A stretch of 63,771 bases of DNA from an uncultured beta proteobacterium (GTDB lineage: Bacteria; Pseudomonadota; Gammaproteobacteria; Burkholderiales; Burkholderiaceae_C). Position 1 is the first letter of the stretch, and the number at the start of each line of letters is the position of its first letter. Positions 46,891 to 55,027 of this stretch are shown piece after piece. The stretch covers positions 1 through 63,771 of the forward strand of contig CAILAY010000055.1 in the NCBI GenBank assembly GCA_903832285.1. The letters are read 5' to 3'. Under the pieces are notes generated by a model that saw only the letters and a list, made by a program, of their open reading frames with translations, did no database searches and was not told where the DNA came from. The position numbers and the translations under genes were made by a program.

Positions 46891-47337
46891 TCAGACCGGG
46901 AACGGGACCACGTGGCGGAAACGTCGCATGAAGCCGTCGGCCGCAGCCGGCGTTCTGTTGGTCGCCAGAATGGCCAGACCGCTGAAGGCCTCCATGCGCT
47001 GCATCAGGTAACTGATATCGATGTTGGCATAGCGGTCGTGGCTGTCCTTGACTTCACTTCGCTTGCCGAACAGCGCATCGGCCTCGTCGAAAAACAGCAC
47101 CGAATCCTGAATTTCAGCGGCATCAAAGATGCGCCTCAGGTTCTTCTCGGTCTCACCAATATATTTGCTCACCACCGCCGACAGGTCAACGCGCACAAGG
47201 TCCATGCCCAGCTGCTTGGCGATGGTCTGCGCGGCCAGGGCCTGACCAGCGCCGCGCTCTCCCGCGAACAGGCACATCAGGTTCCTGCCATGCTGGAAAT
47301 CCCGGCAGATGGTTTTGATGCGTTGATCAGGGTTCAT
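46891..47337 (-). CDS. Small AAA+ protein with degenerate Walker A (eCIS/SpoVK-type remnant)
   Basis: A 148-residue protein closely resembling the AAA+ core found in extracellular-contractile-injection-system ATPases. VSKYIGETEKNLRRIFDAAE, LFFDEADALFGKRSEVKDSH and DRYANIDISYLMQRMEAFSG are almost textbook, and Walker B and sensor 1 are intact. The P-loop is GERGAGQA (residues 26-33), with Gln in place of the essential Lys and Ala in place of Thr, so ATP binding is doubtful. The N-terminal half of full-length relatives is missing. No other injection-system genes are in the window. Probably a decaying or repurposed fragment. Confidence 0.7.
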   Translation of the reverse strand: MNPDQRIKTICRDFQHGRNLMCLFAGERGAGQALAAQTIAKQLGMDLVRVDLSAVVSKYIGETEKNLRRIFDAAEIQDSVLFFDEADALFGKRSEVKDSHDRYANIDISYLMQRMEAFSGLAILATNRTPAAADGFMRRFRHVVPFPV

Positions 47338-47411
47338 ATGCGCCTCCGGAGGTAGAGCCCCAAATGTACGTTTCTCGTCGGCTAAACACCAGGAAATTGG
47401 AGGTCATCAGT

Positions 47412-47440
47412 TTGCAATTTGTGAAGATAGTATTGATACT
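47412..47440 (+). promoter_or_regulatory. Candidate promoter upstream of the phosphatase operon
   Basis: TTGCAA (47412-47417), 17 bases, GATACT (47435-47440), in an AT-richer patch of the spacer. It precedes the 47486 small frame and the tyrosine phosphatase. The matches to consensus are 4 of 6 in each box. Confidence 0.4.
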
Positions 47441-47485
47441 GGCCGCGCTGTTTGCGCAGCGCTCCATTCATCCCAAGGGACACCC

Positions 47486-47611
47486 ATGGCCATTCAGACG
47501 CTCAGCAACCCAACGGTGCACTTAAGCTATCACGTAATGACGGGTTTGCGCCGGAAACTCGCCGGCAAATGGCGGATCTCACCGACGACGTTGCAAGCGT
47601 GGGCAGATTGA
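47486..47611 (+). CDS. Possible 41-residue leader or small protein
   Basis: ATG at 47486 with AAGGGA six bases upstream, reading MAIQTLSNPTVHLSYHVMTG through to a TGA at 47611. Basic and aromatic residues are present and there is no TM segment. It sits between a candidate promoter and the tyrosine phosphatase gene, ending 22 bases before the latter's ATG. No family recognised. It could be a regulatory leader peptide or a chance frame. Confidence 0.3.
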   Translation: MAIQTLSNPTVHLSYHVMTGLRRKLAGKWRISPTTLQAWAD

Positions 47612-47632
47612 GCGGGAGCCGTGAGTCGCGCG

Positions 47633-48157
47633 ATGAAGAAGTACTCGATCCTGTTTGTCTGCATGGGAAACATCTGCCGCAGCCCCACGGCGCACGGCGT
47701 GTTTCGCCAGAAAGTCATCGCCCACGGCCTGGTAGCCAGGGTCAGCGTTGATTCAGCAGGCACCCACAACTACCACCCTGGCAGCCCACCCGATGCACGG
47801 TCACAGACCCATGCGTCCAGGCGTGGATACGACCTGTCTGACCTGCGCGCGCGACGGGTGAAGGACGACGACTTCATCTGTCACGACCTCATCCTGGTGA
47901 TGGACATGGACAACCTCACAGCGATGCAGAGCGAGTGTCCACCTGAGCAGTTGCACAAGGTCCGCCTTCTCACCGAATTCTGCAGGCTGGGCAACCGCCA
48001 TGGCGTACCCGATCCGTACTACGGCGCTGCGAACGGATTTGAGGCCGTGCTGGATTTGATCGAGGATGCGTGCGAGGGGCTGATCCTGCATTTGAAACAT
48101 CAGGGAAACACAGCATCACGGCCCGCGGATATGACCGTGAGGCCAGATCAGTCATGA
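47633..48157 (+). CDS. Low-molecular-weight protein tyrosine phosphatase
   Basis: A 174-residue protein. The P-loop CMGNICRSP (C10 to R16) follows the first strand, and the acid/base Asp lies in VPDPYYGAANGFEAV. This fold dephosphorylates phosphotyrosine in cytoplasmic proteins and often regulates capsule or polysaccharide export kinases. Met at 47633 (MKKYSILFVC) is the family start; an upstream GTG adds four residues. Its stop overlaps the next gene (secreted glycosidase) as ATGA, an unusual pairing. Confidence 0.93.
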   Translation: MKKYSILFVCMGNICRSPTAHGVFRQKVIAHGLVARVSVDSAGTHNYHPGSPPDARSQTHASRRGYDLSDLRARRVKDDDFICHDLILVMDMDNLTAMQSECPPEQLHKVRLLTEFCRLGNRHGVPDPYYGAANGFEAVLDLIEDACEGLILHLKHQGNTASRPADMTVRPDQS

Positions 48158-50610
48158 TTCGCAGCGGACGATTGCTGTCGTTCATACTGCTCTGCGCTGC
48201 CATGCCCTTACTCGGTCAGACCCTCCGTCAGGAATTTCCTCCCTATCCTGGTGATGCCAGCGGTCGCACGGAGACGGTCTCGGTCGAGGTGACGACGGGC
48301 AACAAGGGTCTGCGCAACTTTGCACTCAGCACCACACAGAGCCAGCGCGACAGCACGCCGAAGCAACGTGTGGTCATCGAGCATCCGGATGATCCCCGTG
48401 TGCGCTCCGCCAATCCCTTGTTCGACGCGCTCTTCACGATGGCGCTGGATGACGCGCGACTCAACAGCGTGAGTGAGATTCGCGACGGCTCCTACAACGA
48501 AGGGCTGCCCATCCCTTGCAACTGCTTCCAGACCGGCGAGAAATGGAGCTACGTCTGGACCCGCGACCTCTCCTATGCCGCTCACCTCGGGTTGGCGTGG
48601 CTGGATCCGCAGCGCGTTGTCAACTCACTGCTGTTCAAGACCAGCGGATTTCGCGCTGGCGTTGCGCTGCCGCCGGGTGTTCCAGAGGGTTCAACCCAGA
48701 TCGTTCAGGACACGGGTTCCGGTGGCAGTTGGCCGGTAAGTACGGACCGCGTCACCTGGGCCTGGGGCGCTCAGGCTGCTTTGGATGTTGTTACGGGCGA
48801 AGGTCGAGCCGCGTTTGCCAGGCAGGCCTGGAGCGCGCTGCGCGGCACCCTTGAGGCCGATCGCATCGCCGCCTTTGATGCCGGCTCCGGTCTCTATGGC
48901 GGAGAACAATCGTTTCTGGATTGGCGCACACAAAGCTACGCGCCATGGATTGTCAACAACTTGTCGCGCATGTCGGGCAGCAAGGCGCTGTCAACCAACG
49001 TCTCGCATTACCAGGCCCTGCGTCTGGCCGTGCAGTTGGCGAACGAGCAAGGCGACAAGAGCAGTGCGCAGCGTTATGGAATGTGGGCGGAGCAGCTCGG
49101 CAGCACCATCAACCGCGTGTTCTGGCTGGAAGATGTCAAACAGTATTCAAGCCTCACCACCGACGACAACGTGCCGATGGCGTTGCACAAGTTTGACCTG
49201 CTCGGCACCGCACTGGTTGTGATCGCCGGTGTGGCGCCGCCCAGCCGTGCGGCCGACGCATTGGCGCGCTACCCCCACGCCCTGTTCGGCGCGCCGGTGA
49301 TCTCGCCACAGCAACCGGGCGTCTACGTCTACCACAACCGTGCCACCTGGCCTTTCGTTTCTGCTTACGCGCTGCGCGCGGCTGCAGTGGTCAGAAACCC
49401 GGCAATCGCCGGTCATGCGCTGGAGTCGCTGCAGCGCGCTGCCGCATTGAACCTCTCGAACATGGAGAACATCGAGTGGCTGACGGGCAAGCCGCAGTTT
49501 GACGATGGCCCGGCCATCAACTCGCGCCGTCAGCTCTGGTCGGTGGCCGCCTATCTATCTGCGGTTGCGGAGAGTGTGTTTGGCGTGCATGTGACGCCCG
49601 ACGGGCTGCGCATGGAGCCGTTCCTGACCACCGCGGCGCGGCGTTCTGTGGGTGCCGCAAAGACCAGCACGCTGTCCAATCTGCGGCTCTATGGTCGCAC
49701 GCTGTCGGTGACGCTGCAGTTGCCCCGTATGCCGAAGGAGAAAGAGGCGGTGGGCTACTACCCGCTGGCGCACATCATGCTGAACGGCCGCGAAGTCAAG
49801 GGCACCCTCCGCGCAGCGCAGCTTGATGCAGGCTCCAACCAGATCGTGCTTCGCTTTGGCTCACTTCAAGCGGGAGACTCCCGCATCCATCGCGTGGCCG
49901 AAGTCGATCCCTTGAGCCACACCGATCCGCGAGCATTCGCACCCGAGGTTCCGGTGCTGCATCCGATCACGCGCCAAGGCGATCGGTTGCAGTTGCGCTT
50001 CGATGCACCACAGGGCGCCGGGAATGAATCGTTGCGCTACAGCATTTACCGCGACGGCGAGCTTGCCGCTGCTGCGCTAACAGGTCTCCACTGGACCGAC
50101 ACGCGCAGCGGCGCTGCAGCCGTACGCCACTGCTACACAGTCGAAGCAATCTACGTTCGCACGGGCCACCACTCACACACCAGCGAACCGGCATGCTTCG
50201 ATGACGGTGCGGTCATCAGTGCGCAGTGGGGTGCTCCCTTCACCCTTGAGCACGCGGGTCACTACCGCTTTGAGTTGCTGTACGACAACCATGCCTATGC
50301 GCTGAACACGGGCGTGACCAACGCGGTCAAACTGCTGCGCGTCGTGGATGGCAGCGGGCGCGAGGTGCTCCGTGGTGTCGTGCAGATGCCGCATATCGAG
50401 GAGCGTGAGGGCAGCCACCCGCTACGACTGTCGACAGCGCTGCGCGCCACGTTGCCCGCAGGAACCTACTCGGCCGAACTGCTCGATTTCTTCAACATGA
50501 GCTACCTGCAGTCCAACGCCAGTTACAGCGGAGCAGGTGGCAGTGCAGGACCCATGAACACTGCGCACATCGAATCCTTGCGCATCATCGCCCTGCCCGC
50601 AGCACCCTGA
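48154..50610 (+). CDS. Secreted six-hairpin (alpha/alpha)6 glycosidase-like protein
   Basis: An 818-residue protein with a signal peptide (residues 1-22, cleaving near LLGQT). The catalytic region, about 95-490, resembles MGH1/GH63/GH37-type glycosidases: EKWSYVWTRDLSYAAHLGLA and GGSWPVSTDRVTWAWGAQAA, then YGGEQSFLDWRTQSYAPWIV and a later Trp-rich segment. The remaining 300 residues are beta-sandwich-like, with a fibronectin-type segment around 600-690. It would cut an alpha-glucoside or related glycan in the periplasm or outside. It is coupled to the tyrosine phosphatase by ATGA, which places it in a polysaccharide context (inference). Confidence 0.78.
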   Translation: MIRSGRLLSFILLCAAMPLLGQTLRQEFPPYPGDASGRTETVSVEVTTGNKGLRNFALSTTQSQRDSTPKQRVVIEHPDDPRVRSANPLFDALFTMALDDARLNSVSEIRDGSYNEGLPIPCNCFQTGEKWSYVWTRDLSYAAHLGLAWLDPQRVVNSLLFKTSGFRAGVALPPGVPEGSTQIVQDTGSGGSWPVSTDRVTWAWGAQAALDVVTGEGRAAFARQAWSALRGTLEADRIAAFDAGSGLYGGEQSFLDWRTQSYAPWIVNNLSRMSGSKALSTNVSHYQALRLAVQLANEQGDKSSAQRYGMWAEQLGSTINRVFWLEDVKQYSSLTTDDNVPMALHKFDLLGTALVVIAGVAPPSRAADALARYPHALFGAPVISPQQPGVYVYHNRATWPFVSAYALRAAAVVRNPAIAGHALESLQRAAALNLSNMENIEWLTGKPQFDDGPAINSRRQLWSVAAYLSAVAESVFGVHVTPDGLRMEPFLTTAARRSVGAAKTSTLSNLRLYGRTLSVTLQLPRMPKEKEAVGYYPLAHIMLNGREVKGTLRAAQLDAGSNQIVLRFGSLQAGDSRIHRVAEVDPLSHTDPRAFAPEVPVLHPITRQGDRLQLRFDAPQGAGNESLRYSIYRDGELAAAALTGLHWTDTRSGAAAVRHCYTVEAIYVRTGHHSHTSEPACFDDGAVISAQWGAPFTLEHAGHYRFELLYDNHAYALNTGVTNAVKLLRVVDGSGREVLRGVVQMPHIEEREGSHPLRLSTALRATLPAGTYSAELLDFFNMSYLQSNASYSGAGGSAGPMNTAHIESLRIIALPAAP

Positions 50611-50753
50611 CGGTTTTGACAATCCGGCTCGAAAGAAGCGGCTTCACATGAATGCCCCTTGTCTTCCTATTGTCTTACAGCGCTGTAGCGGGGCTGCCGC
50701 GGGTTGGTTAAACTGCTGCCTCCTGAACTCCAGCAATCAATGACGGTACGACG

Positions 50754-50963
50754 ATGGAATCGATTGCAAAGTCTGCTCAGCGCTCCTGCAAGAATTGCCG
50801 CTATGTTCTGCTGTCCGATACGGCCGAAAGCGGTTTGCGCTGCGGATTTGACTATTTTCAAAACCCGCCACTGGAACGCAAAGTCAAGCGCATGAGTCAG
50901 TTCGCAGAACTGGAACCCGTTGATTACTGTGACAAGTGGAAGGCCAAGGAATCGTTGGGTTGA
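50754..50963 (+). CDS. Small four-Cys protein, coupled to the DUF5916 gene
   Basis: A 69-residue protein: C12-x2-C15, then C29 in LRCGFDYF and C59 in VDYCDKWK. The spacing suggests a bound metal or a small Fe-S or zinc site. Similar short proteins of unknown function occur in Burkholderiales (from general knowledge, by eye). Its stop overlaps the likely TTG start of the DUF5916 gene (TTGA). The 143 bases before it contain TTGACA at 50616-50621 but no matching -10. Confidence 0.55.
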   Translation: MESIAKSAQRSCKNCRYVLLSDTAESGLRCGFDYFQNPPLERKVKRMSQFAELEPVDYCDKWKAKESLG

Positions 50964-53197
50964 CAGTCGCGCTGCGGCTTTTGGTTCTGGCCCTGTCGCT
51001 GTACCTGGCCGGTGCCGCGCGCGCCGAAGGTCTGCAGGCAACGCCCCTGCCTGAGGGTCAATCGCTGCGCATGAGCGGACGGATGGACGACCCCCTTTGG
51101 CAAACCGCACCGCTGTACGACCAGTTCTGGGAGTACCAACCGCAAGATGGAAGACCGGCACCGCAAAGGACGACGGTCAAGGTGCTTTACGACAAGCGGG
51201 CGCTGTACTTTGGCATCCGTGCCTACGACACCGATCCCGCGCTGATTCGTGCCCCGCTGGTGCGGCGCGACGGAGTGCTGGCAGATCAGGATTTTGTCGC
51301 CGTTCTGCTCGACCCGATTGGGTCCGGCAAGTCGGCCATGTTTGTGCGCGTGAACCCGAAAGGCGTGGTGGCAGATGGCATCTATAGCGCTGTCACGAGC
51401 AACATGGATCTGGCGCCAGACTTCGATGTCGATGCACGGGCGGTGCTGCTGGACGACGGCTATGCCGTGGAATTGCGGATCCCGTATTCCGAGTTGCGTT
51501 TCGATGCGCACAGTGATCGACCGTGGCAGGTCCAGGTGCTGAGAAGCCTCCCACGCGAGCAAAACATATTGCTGGCAAGTGCCCCGCTGAAACGAAATTT
51601 CGTCAGCCAGATCGAGCTGATGTCCACACTCAATGGCCTGCACGGTTTTCCGGCGGATGGCGACTTCACGCTGCTGCCGCATTTGACCTTGCGTCACGAC
51701 CGCAATCAGTGGGCCGATGGCACGGTCCACTCGAGCAATTACCTCGAGCCCGGGGTCGATATCAAGGGGCACCCGAGCGCCGAGTGGGTAGTAGATGGAA
51801 CCGTCAAGCCGGATTTTTCGCAGGTGGAACTGGATGTTCCCCAATTGACCGGAAACCAGCAATTTGCCCAGCAGTTTCCCGAGAAGCGGCCCTTCTTCCT
51901 GGAGAGCAGCGATATTCTGGAAGCACCCACCATGATGGCGGAGCAAGGCGGTGGGGGATGGCGCTCGCTGTACACGCGCTCGATTTCGCAGCCCGGTTGG
52001 GGACTGCGCGCAACGCGACGCGACGCAGACTCCGAGGCCATCGTGCTGGCCCTTCACGACCGGGGCGGAGGTCAGATTCTGGTTCCCGGACCGTACTTCA
52101 CGGATGCGGTCAGTCAACCCGCATCCGACGTGGTGTGGGCGCGCGGTCGCACCTACGTCGGCGGCCTGGGGCTCGCGGGTCTGCTCACCGACGTCAACTA
52201 TCACGAGCGTGGGAGCAATATGGTCGGTGGCACAGACGTGGTGTGGAACTCCCAGTCGGGTGACCGCTTGCGCGCTCAATGGCTGCTGTCGAGCACCAGC
52301 GCCAAACCGGGCAGCACAGGTGCCTTGCAACGCCAGTCGGCTACGGGCGGCAGCTATGTGATCGTCGACTGGATTCGCAAGTCCGACACGCTGGAGCCAT
52401 CGGTCACTTACCAGGAGGCGAGTGGTGGTTTCCGAAACGACAGCGGCTTCCTGGGTCAGAACGGATTTCGGCAGGCTACTGTTCAGCTGCTGCAGAAGAA
52501 CGCTTTCGAGGGTGCCTGGACCGAGATTGACCCCTACCTGTGGTATCAGGAAACAGTTGCTGGCAAGGACGGCTCCACCGTCCTGCGGTGGCTGGATCCG
52601 GGGCTGTGGATTACCGGGCCGCATAACACGCAGATCACGGCCGAATACCATCCTGCGATGGCGCAGCGCGTCAAACCGGGTGGGCAACTGCACAGCTTCG
52701 ATCAGTACTACCTCGAGGTCGATGCCGACCCCGCCTCCTGGTTCAACAAGCTGACGGCCAAATATTCCTGGGGTCGCCAGATGGACGTCGCCAACGATCG
52801 CGCGGTACCCGGCATCTATCTGCTGATGGACGCGCATTTTCGTGCCCTGGACCGGATGGAGATTCAACTGCGACTGGAGCAGACCGTGCTGCGCTCGCCC
52901 ACAAATGCGATCGCGCTGCGCGATACGGCCGAGCAGGTGGTGGCCGTGTACCACGTGTCTGCCCAGGATTGGGTGCGCGCGATCTGGCAACGCGAGCAAA
53001 TTGCACGCCGGGCGGTGCTGGCGACCGATGTTCCCGGTGGCTCGCAGTCAAGCGGCTCCGGTTCTCTGATGTTGAGCCATCGACTGTCCGCCCACCGCGT
53101 TGGTTATCTGGGAGTGAGCTACGGCAAGACCAGCGACAGCCCCGGCGTCAATATTCGCGGCACGGAACTGTTTGCGAAACTGCAATTTGATCTGTAG
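50960..53197 (+). CDS. DUF5916 outer-membrane protein with CBM9-like N-terminal domain
   Basis: A 745-residue protein. The signal peptide is LTVALRLLVLALSLYLAGAA. A carbohydrate-binding family-9-like domain follows, running from GRMDDPLWQTAPLYDQFWEY to RIPYSELRF. A beta-barrel DUF5916 domain contains FSQVELDVPQLTGNQQFAQQ, then FPEKRPFFLESSDI, and ends in a beta-signal (AKLQFDL). Start: TTG 50960 overlaps the upstream stop and has AAGGA at good distance; GTG 50936 is the longer alternative. Function of DUF5916 is unknown, with glycan or haem binding often suggested. It follows the small Cys protein. Confidence 0.78.
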   Translation: MTVALRLLVLALSLYLAGAARAEGLQATPLPEGQSLRMSGRMDDPLWQTAPLYDQFWEYQPQDGRPAPQRTTVKVLYDKRALYFGIRAYDTDPALIRAPLVRRDGVLADQDFVAVLLDPIGSGKSAMFVRVNPKGVVADGIYSAVTSNMDLAPDFDVDARAVLLDDGYAVELRIPYSELRFDAHSDRPWQVQVLRSLPREQNILLASAPLKRNFVSQIELMSTLNGLHGFPADGDFTLLPHLTLRHDRNQWADGTVHSSNYLEPGVDIKGHPSAEWVVDGTVKPDFSQVELDVPQLTGNQQFAQQFPEKRPFFLESSDILEAPTMMAEQGGGGWRSLYTRSISQPGWGLRATRRDADSEAIVLALHDRGGGQILVPGPYFTDAVSQPASDVVWARGRTYVGGLGLAGLLTDVNYHERGSNMVGGTDVVWNSQSGDRLRAQWLLSSTSAKPGSTGALQRQSATGGSYVIVDWIRKSDTLEPSVTYQEASGGFRNDSGFLGQNGFRQATVQLLQKNAFEGAWTEIDPYLWYQETVAGKDGSTVLRWLDPGLWITGPHNTQITAEYHPAMAQRVKPGGQLHSFDQYYLEVDADPASWFNKLTAKYSWGRQMDVANDRAVPGIYLLMDAHFRALDRMEIQLRLEQTVLRSPTNAIALRDTAEQVVAVYHVSAQDWVRAIWQREQIARRAVLATDVPGGSQSSGSGSLMLSHRLSAHRVGYLGVSYGKTSDSPGVNIRGTELFAKLQFDL

Positions 53198-53198
53198 G

Positions 53199-53351
53199 TC
53201 AGCAGTCTGCCAGGGCATCAACATCGGCCCCGGATGCATCAGCGCCAAGCGGGGTCAATAGCGTGGACTTGCCCGATCCACTCGCCCCCATAATGACCAC
53301 ATGCTCTCCATGATCGACCGAGAACGACACGCGCCACACACTATCGAACAC
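53199..53351 (-). pseudogene. Remnant of an ABC-transporter ATPase (Walker A region only)
   Basis: On the minus strand the frame reads FDSVWRVSFSVDHGEHVVIM, then GASGSGKSTLLT, then LGADASGADV and a TGA at 53199-53201. GEHVVIM followed by GASGSGKST is the unmistakable ABC ATPase P-loop with its preceding strands, as in LolD/MacB-type exporters. Everything before the first strand and everything after the P-loop helix is missing. On the upstream side the frame runs straight into the antisense of the GH3 gene. It is a true fragment rather than a gene, and marks a rearrangement boundary. Confidence 0.75.
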
Positions 53352-53365
53352 CGGGATGCCTGCAG

Positions 53366-54892
53366 ATGGACCTGACCTCGCTGGCGCGCAGCTATGCGCG
53401 CTATCGCTCCTTTCGCCTTCAACACCTGGACGCGGAGCGAGCGCAGCAGCAGCAACTGATGCGCCTGCTCAAAACCGCCAAGCACACCCGTTTCGGCCAC
53501 GACCACGGCTTTGAGTCGATCCGTTCGGTGACGCAGTATCAGCGCGCCGTGCCACTGCGAAGTTACGAAGATTTCAGGCGCGATTACTGGCACGAGAACT
53601 TCCCGCATATTGCCGGCGCAACCTGGCCCGAAACGATTCGCCAATTCGCGATTTCCGGCGCCACCGCCAGCGACCAGTACAAGCTGATTCCCTGCTCGAG
53701 CGCGATCATGCGCTCGCACCTGCGCGCGATCTGGGAACTCATCTCGCAGCATTTGCTGGCGCGGCCCGAAAGCCGGGTGTTGGGCGGATCGAATCTTGTT
53801 TTGTACGGCAGCCGCGAGTTGCGCGAGATCGCCCCGGGCATTGTCTCGTGCGACCTCACGGGACTGGGCTCCGAGGACGTTCCGCGCTGGCTGCGCCACT
53901 TTCGTTTCCTGCCGCGCGACGTCGAGATGCTGGTCGATTGGGAGTCGAAAATCGACCTGCTGGCACGCCAGGCGCTGGGCGGCAATATCAGGGCCGTGGC
54001 CGGGTACCCGAGTTGGCTGCTGTTCTTCTTTGACCGGCTGGCACGCGCCGCCGGTCGCCCCGAAGCCAGGGTTGCGGAGTTGCTCCCCAATCTGGAATTG
54101 ATCGTGCACGGTGGTGTGCATCATGGACCGTACCGCGCGCTGTTCGAACGCATCATGGAAGGCAGCCGGGCCGAGCTGCGCGAAACCTATGCCGCAAGCG
54201 AAGCCTTCCTGGCGGTGGGTGACCGCGAATTCGGCGCGGGTATGCGCTTGCTGCTTGACAACGGCATCTTCTACGAGTTCGTTCCCGTGGCGGAAATCGC
54301 CAGCCTCCATCCCACCCGGCACTGGATCGCCGACGTGCAAACGGGTTGCGAGTACGCGGTCATCCTTACCACCTGCGCCGGTCTGTGGTCCTATGTGCTG
54401 GGCGACACGGTGCGCTTTGTGGACCTTGCGCCGCCGCGGCTGGTGGTGAGCGGCAGACTCGGCGTCTGGCTCAACACCTTTGGCGAACACCTGATCCAGG
54501 GACAGCTGGAAGAAGCCGTGGCGCAAGCTGCTGGCGCCATCGCGCGGGGCGTGACCGACTACACCTCGTTCGGCGTCGTCCCAGCCCACCCGGGCCTGGC
54601 CGGTCAGCACCATTTCGTGATCGAGTTTTCGCCCCCGGTCACCGATGCCTTGCAAATTGCGCGCTTCGCCTCGGTTCTGGATCAGGCTTTGTGCCGTCTT
54701 AACGGCGCCTACCGCGGTTTGCGCGAGAACGACAAGGTGCTCGCACCGCCGCTCATCAGCAGCGCAGGCGCCGGCACTTTTCATGCATGGATGAAGCAGC
54801 GCGGTCGGGTCGGCGGGCAGAACAAGGTGGCCCGTGTTCTCGACGACGCGGCGCTTCAGGCCAGCCTCTTGCGGCTCGTCGCGGCCAATTGA
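53366..54892 (+). CDS. GH3-family acyl-adenylate/amide synthetase, first copy
   Basis: A 508-residue adenylating enzyme of the GH3 (auxin-responsive promoter) family. The P-loop-like SGATASDQYKLIP is at residues 97-109, ETYAASE at 273-279 and YVLGD at 343-347, followed by the hinge region and a small C-terminal domain ending in an NKVARVL segment. GH3 enzymes activate a carboxylate as acyl-AMP and transfer it to an amine. The catalytic residues seem intact. It is the first gene of an eight-gene plus-strand cluster. Upstream is an ABC-ATPase fragment on the other strand. No clear ribosome binding site. Confidence 0.88.
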   Translation: MDLTSLARSYARYRSFRLQHLDAERAQQQQLMRLLKTAKHTRFGHDHGFESIRSVTQYQRAVPLRSYEDFRRDYWHENFPHIAGATWPETIRQFAISGATASDQYKLIPCSSAIMRSHLRAIWELISQHLLARPESRVLGGSNLVLYGSRELREIAPGIVSCDLTGLGSEDVPRWLRHFRFLPRDVEMLVDWESKIDLLARQALGGNIRAVAGYPSWLLFFFDRLARAAGRPEARVAELLPNLELIVHGGVHHGPYRALFERIMEGSRAELRETYAASEAFLAVGDREFGAGMRLLLDNGIFYEFVPVAEIASLHPTRHWIADVQTGCEYAVILTTCAGLWSYVLGDTVRFVDLAPPRLVVSGRLGVWLNTFGEHLIQGQLEEAVAQAAGAIARGVTDYTSFGVVPAHPGLAGQHHFVIEFSPPVTDALQIARFASVLDQALCRLNGAYRGLRENDKVLAPPLISSAGAGTFHAWMKQRGRVGGQNKVARVLDDAALQASLLRLVAAN

Positions 54893-54939
54893 ACTCACCG
54901 CACCGACACACCGCACCGTATCGCAGCATCAAAGACTGC

Positions 54940-54969
54940 TTGCGAATCGATCACCCGCCGGTCTATGAT
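54940..54969 (+). promoter_or_regulatory. Internal promoter of the GH3/radical SAM cluster
   Basis: TTGCGA (54940-54945), 18 bases, TATGAT (54964-54969), in the only long gap of the cluster. It would drive the seven genes from 55028 onward independently of the first GH3 gene. Confidence 0.5.
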
Positions 54970-55027
54970 TTGGCGACACAGTGAAGAGACGAGTCCGGGC
55001 ATGAGCCAACGACAGAGGGAACCCCCG

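Noticed and set aside
50616..50644. TTGACA upstream of the small Cys protein as a promoter
   Set aside because: No -10 at 16-18 bases.
50924..52999. 691-codon open frame on the minus strand opposite the DUF5916 gene
   Set aside because: It lies entirely antisense to a well-supported outer-membrane protein, is Arg/His/Gln-rich and has no family motifs. It is a high-GC shadow.
53255..54916. 553-codon minus-strand frame across the first GH3 gene
   Set aside because: GH3 motifs are clear on the plus strand. The minus frame is low in hydrophobic periodicity. Only the short ABC-ATPase fragment at 53199-53351, in another frame, is real.
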